Assembly (NCBI RefSeq): GCF_006715165.1
Contig: NZ_VFMS01000001.1
Coordinates: forward strand, 1,302,001 to 1,366,000
DNA from: Arthrobacter sp. SLBN-122
GTDB taxonomy: Bacteria; Actinomycetota; Actinomycetes; Actinomycetales; Micrococcaceae
Reading direction: 5' to 3'
DNA: 64,000 nt
Shown here: positions 62,408 through 64,000 of the stretch, one piece after another
Position numbering within the stretch: position 1 is the first letter of the stretch
Layout of the letters: each line of letters starts with the position of its first letter
Translations under genes and position numbers: made by a program
Notes under the pieces: generated by a model
Told to the model about the DNA's origin: nothing
Database searches by the model: none
Seen by the model: only the letters and a program-made list of their open reading frames with translations

Positions 62408-62473
62408 TTGACTACCCCACCCCACTTTCCCTACACTTTTCATAAAGCAGAATCTAAATTCCACAAAGCGGAA
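62408..62473 (+). promoter_or_regulatory. Promoter and two phased operators upstream of hyi
   Basis: TTGACT (62408-62413) and TACACT (62432-62437) with an 18-base spacer form a good -35/-10 pair. Two related 15-base elements follow, TTTCATAAAGCAGAA (62438-62452) and TTCCACAAAGCGGAA (62459-62473), 21 bases apart, i.e. two helical turns. The TTCC...GGAA form resembles operators of IclR-type glyoxylate/allantoin regulators. Binding there would block the polymerase. Confidence 0.65.
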
Positions 62474-62534
62474 ACGGTAAGGAAGCCGGAAGCAAGGGAA
62501 GATAGATCAAAGCCCCTCCTCGGAAGGACCTACG

Positions 62535-63335
62535 ATGACGTACACAGTGAACTGCTCCATCCTCCTCACGGAGCTTCCCCTGCTCGAGCGCCCCGCTGCC
62601 GCAAAGGCAGCAGGCTTTGAGGCCGTCGAGTTCTGGTGGCCCTTCGAAACCTCGGTCCCGGCAGACAGCGAGATCACCAAGTTCGAGAACGCCATCACGG
62701 ACGCCGGAGTCCAGCTCACGGGCCTGAACTTCAATGCCGGCAACATGCCCGGCGGCGACCGCGGCCTGGTTTCCTGGAAGGGGCGCTGCTCCGAGTTCAA
62801 GGACAACATCGACGTCGTGGCCGGCATCGGCGAGCGCCTGGGCTGCAAGGCCTTCAACGCCCTCTACGGCAACCGGCAGGAAGAATTCACTCCGGAGGAG
62901 CAGGACGAGCTCGCCGTCAAGAACCTGGCTGCAGCGGCAGAAGGCGTCGCCCGCATCGGCGGCACGGTCCTCCTGGAACCGGTCAGCGGCGCACCCAGGT
63001 ACCCCCTCCTCAGCGCCGACGACGCACTCAAGGTCATCGCCCGCGTCAAGGCGGAGGCCGGCGTCGGAAACATCAAGCTCCTCGCCGACTTCTACCACCT
63101 GGCCGTCAACGGCGACGACGTCCCGGCCGTGATCGAGAACCACGCCAAGGACTTCGGCCACATCCAGATCGCCGACAACCCCGGCCGGGGCGCCCCCGGC
63201 ACCGGCACACTTCCCCTCGGTGAATGGATCGCCCGCAGCCGCGAACTCGGCTACGAGGGCTACATCGGCCTCGAGTACAAGGAACCGCAGGAGACGGCCT
63301 TCAGCTGGGCCATCCGCGACCACGCTTCCCGCTAG
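62535..63335 (+). CDS. hyi: Hydroxypyruvate isomerase
   Basis: A 266-residue TIM-barrel isomerase that interconverts hydroxypyruvate and tartronate semialdehyde in the glyoxylate/glycerate pathway. VNCSILLTELPLLERPAAAK and AGFEAVEFWWPFET, with the family's FWWPF motif, are followed by LTGLNFNAGNMPGGDRGLVS, FNALYGNR, VLLEPVSGAPRYPLLSADDA (metal Glu) and LLADFYHLAVNGDDV (metal Asp/His), HIQIADNPGRGAPGTG and IGLEYKEPQ. All metal-binding blocks of Hyi are present. The ATG follows GGAAGGACCTACG. It is followed after 55 bases by tartronate semialdehyde reductase. Confidence 0.95.
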   Translation: MTYTVNCSILLTELPLLERPAAAKAAGFEAVEFWWPFETSVPADSEITKFENAITDAGVQLTGLNFNAGNMPGGDRGLVSWKGRCSEFKDNIDVVAGIGERLGCKAFNALYGNRQEEFTPEEQDELAVKNLAAAAEGVARIGGTVLLEPVSGAPRYPLLSADDALKVIARVKAEAGVGNIKLLADFYHLAVNGDDVPAVIENHAKDFGHIQIADNPGRGAPGTGTLPLGEWIARSRELGYEGYIGLEYKEPQETAFSWAIRDHASR

Positions 63336-63390
63336 GCCTTAGCCGCACAGCAGCAAAGACCACACAAGACTTTCAGGAAAGAGAACCATC

Positions 63391-64000
63391 ATGAGCAACG
63401 TTGCAGTCATCGGACTCGGAATCATGGGCCTGCCCATGGCCATCAACCTGGTCAAGGCCGGCCATACCGTCACCGGTTTCAACCGCAGCCAGGACAAGAT
63501 CGACAAGCTCGTCTCTGAAGGCGGCAAGGGCGCCTCGAGCATCGCTGACGCCGTGAAGGATGCCGACGTCGTCATCACCATGGTGCCGGACTCCCCCGAC
63601 GTCGAGGGCGTGGTCAGCGGCAAGGACGGCGTCTTCGCAAATGCAAAGCAGGGCACCCTGTGGATCGACGCCTCCAGCATCCGCCCCGACGTCGCCGTCC
63701 GCCTCGCGGCAGAGGCCAAGGAAGCAGGCATCCGCCCCCTTGACGCCCCGGTCTCCGGCGGCGAACAGGGCGCCATCGACGCCGTCCTCTCCATCATGGT
63801 GGGCGGCGAGAAGGCCGACTTCGACGCCGCCTCGGACGTCCTGAACGCCGTCGGCAAGACCATCGTCCACGTGGGCCCCTCCGGCTCCGGCCAGACCGTC
63901 AAGGCAGCCAACCAGCTCATTGTCGCGGTCAACATCGAGGTCCTCGGCGAGGCCATCGCCTTCCTCGAGGCCTACGGCGTGGACACCGACGCAGCCCTCA
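63391..64000 (+). CDS. 2-hydroxy-3-oxopropionate (tartronate semialdehyde) reductase, 3' end outside window
   Basis: The first 203 residues of a beta-hydroxyacid dehydrogenase that reduces tartronate semialdehyde to D-glycerate. The NAD(P)-binding motif is VAVIGLGIMGLPMAINLVKA, with GHTVTGFNRSQDKID, and ITMVPDSPDVEGVV, LDAPVSGGEQGAIDAVLSIM (substrate-binding DAPVSGG motif) and VHVGPSGSGQTVKAANQLIV with the catalytic lysine (K in VKAANQ). Everything needed for catalysis up to the linking helix is present; the C-terminal domain lies beyond the window. The ATG at 63391 follows AGGAAAGAGAACCATC. Next to hyi it completes the two-step conversion of hydroxypyruvate or glyoxylate-derived tartronate semialdehyde to glycerate. 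Confidence 0.94.
   Translation, partial: MSNVAVIGLGIMGLPMAINLVKAGHTVTGFNRSQDKIDKLVSEGGKGASSIADAVKDADVVITMVPDSPDVEGVVSGKDGVFANAKQGTLWIDASSIRPDVAVRLAAEAKEAGIRPLDAPVSGGEQGAIDAVLSIMVGGEKADFDAASDVLNAVGKTIVHVGPSGSGQTVKAANQLIVAVNIEVLGEAIAFLEAYGVDTDAAL

Overview
The window is about 64 kb of high-GC DNA with short intergenic gaps, many GTG/TTG starts, 1-8 base gene overlaps and GC-rich hairpin terminators. Gene content (katG, DasR-like control of a GlcNAc PTS, MHS transporters, Lrp/LysR/LacI regulators, rhamnogalacturonan enzymes) suggests a soil actinobacterium of the Arthrobacter/Pseudarthrobacter group. This placement is inferred from content and style, because no rRNA or tRNA gene was recognised. 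The window looks like ordinary chromosome; no phage, insertion sequence, CRISPR array or origin was seen.

Layout. 1-3.6 kb: a hydantoinase/oxoprolinase subunit divergent from an FAD amine oxidase, with three LacI-type palindromes between them. 3.7-7.8 kb: a PRISE-like SDR, a LysR remnant, katG behind a tandem 23-bp repeat, then an unusual 78-bp tandem repeat. 8.1-16.8 kb: a tightly coupled operon of a GT5-GH57 fusion, three APH-fold proteins (two lacking the catalytic Asp), a small ORF and an ABC exporter; this is the best candidate for an undescribed system. 16.8-27.9 kb: a decayed GAF histidine kinase, small enzymes, a rhamnogalacturonan acetylesterase, an acyl-CoA synthetase, and a NarL-type two-component system divergent from an FtsX/ABC pair with a clean inverted repeat between them, then a ZIP transporter.

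28-34 kb: a PL26-like exo-rhamnogalacturonan lyase, an SRPBCC protein and a secreted PL11-type lyase. With the CE12-type esterase at 19 kb these form a dispersed pectin side-chain toolkit that shares operator-like words. 34-46 kb: Lrp/aminotransferase, a YitT-like protein, an F420/NADP oxidoreductase-like protein, a secreted beta-propeller, a threonine dehydratase, a LysR regulator divergent from a PrpF-type isomerase and a MatC-like carrier, a thymidylate-kinase-like protein and a Ser-rich lipoprotein.

46-52 kb: the N-acetylglucosamine locus: a DasR-like GntR regulator, separate EIIA, EIIB and EIIC genes, nagB, cutC and nagA. GlcNAc is imported and phosphorylated, deacetylated by NagA and deaminated by NagB. 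52-62 kb: two MBL-fold hydrolases, a GyrI-like protein, a DUF2231-Rieske protein, a monooxygenase, a secreted protein split by one in-frame TGA, an Lrp regulator divergent from an M20 amidohydrolase and an MHS symporter, a LacI regulator and a C39-like lipoprotein. 62.4-64 kb: the glyoxylate/glycerate pathway genes hyi and tartronate semialdehyde reductase, behind a recognisable promoter with two phased palindromes; the last gene runs off the window.
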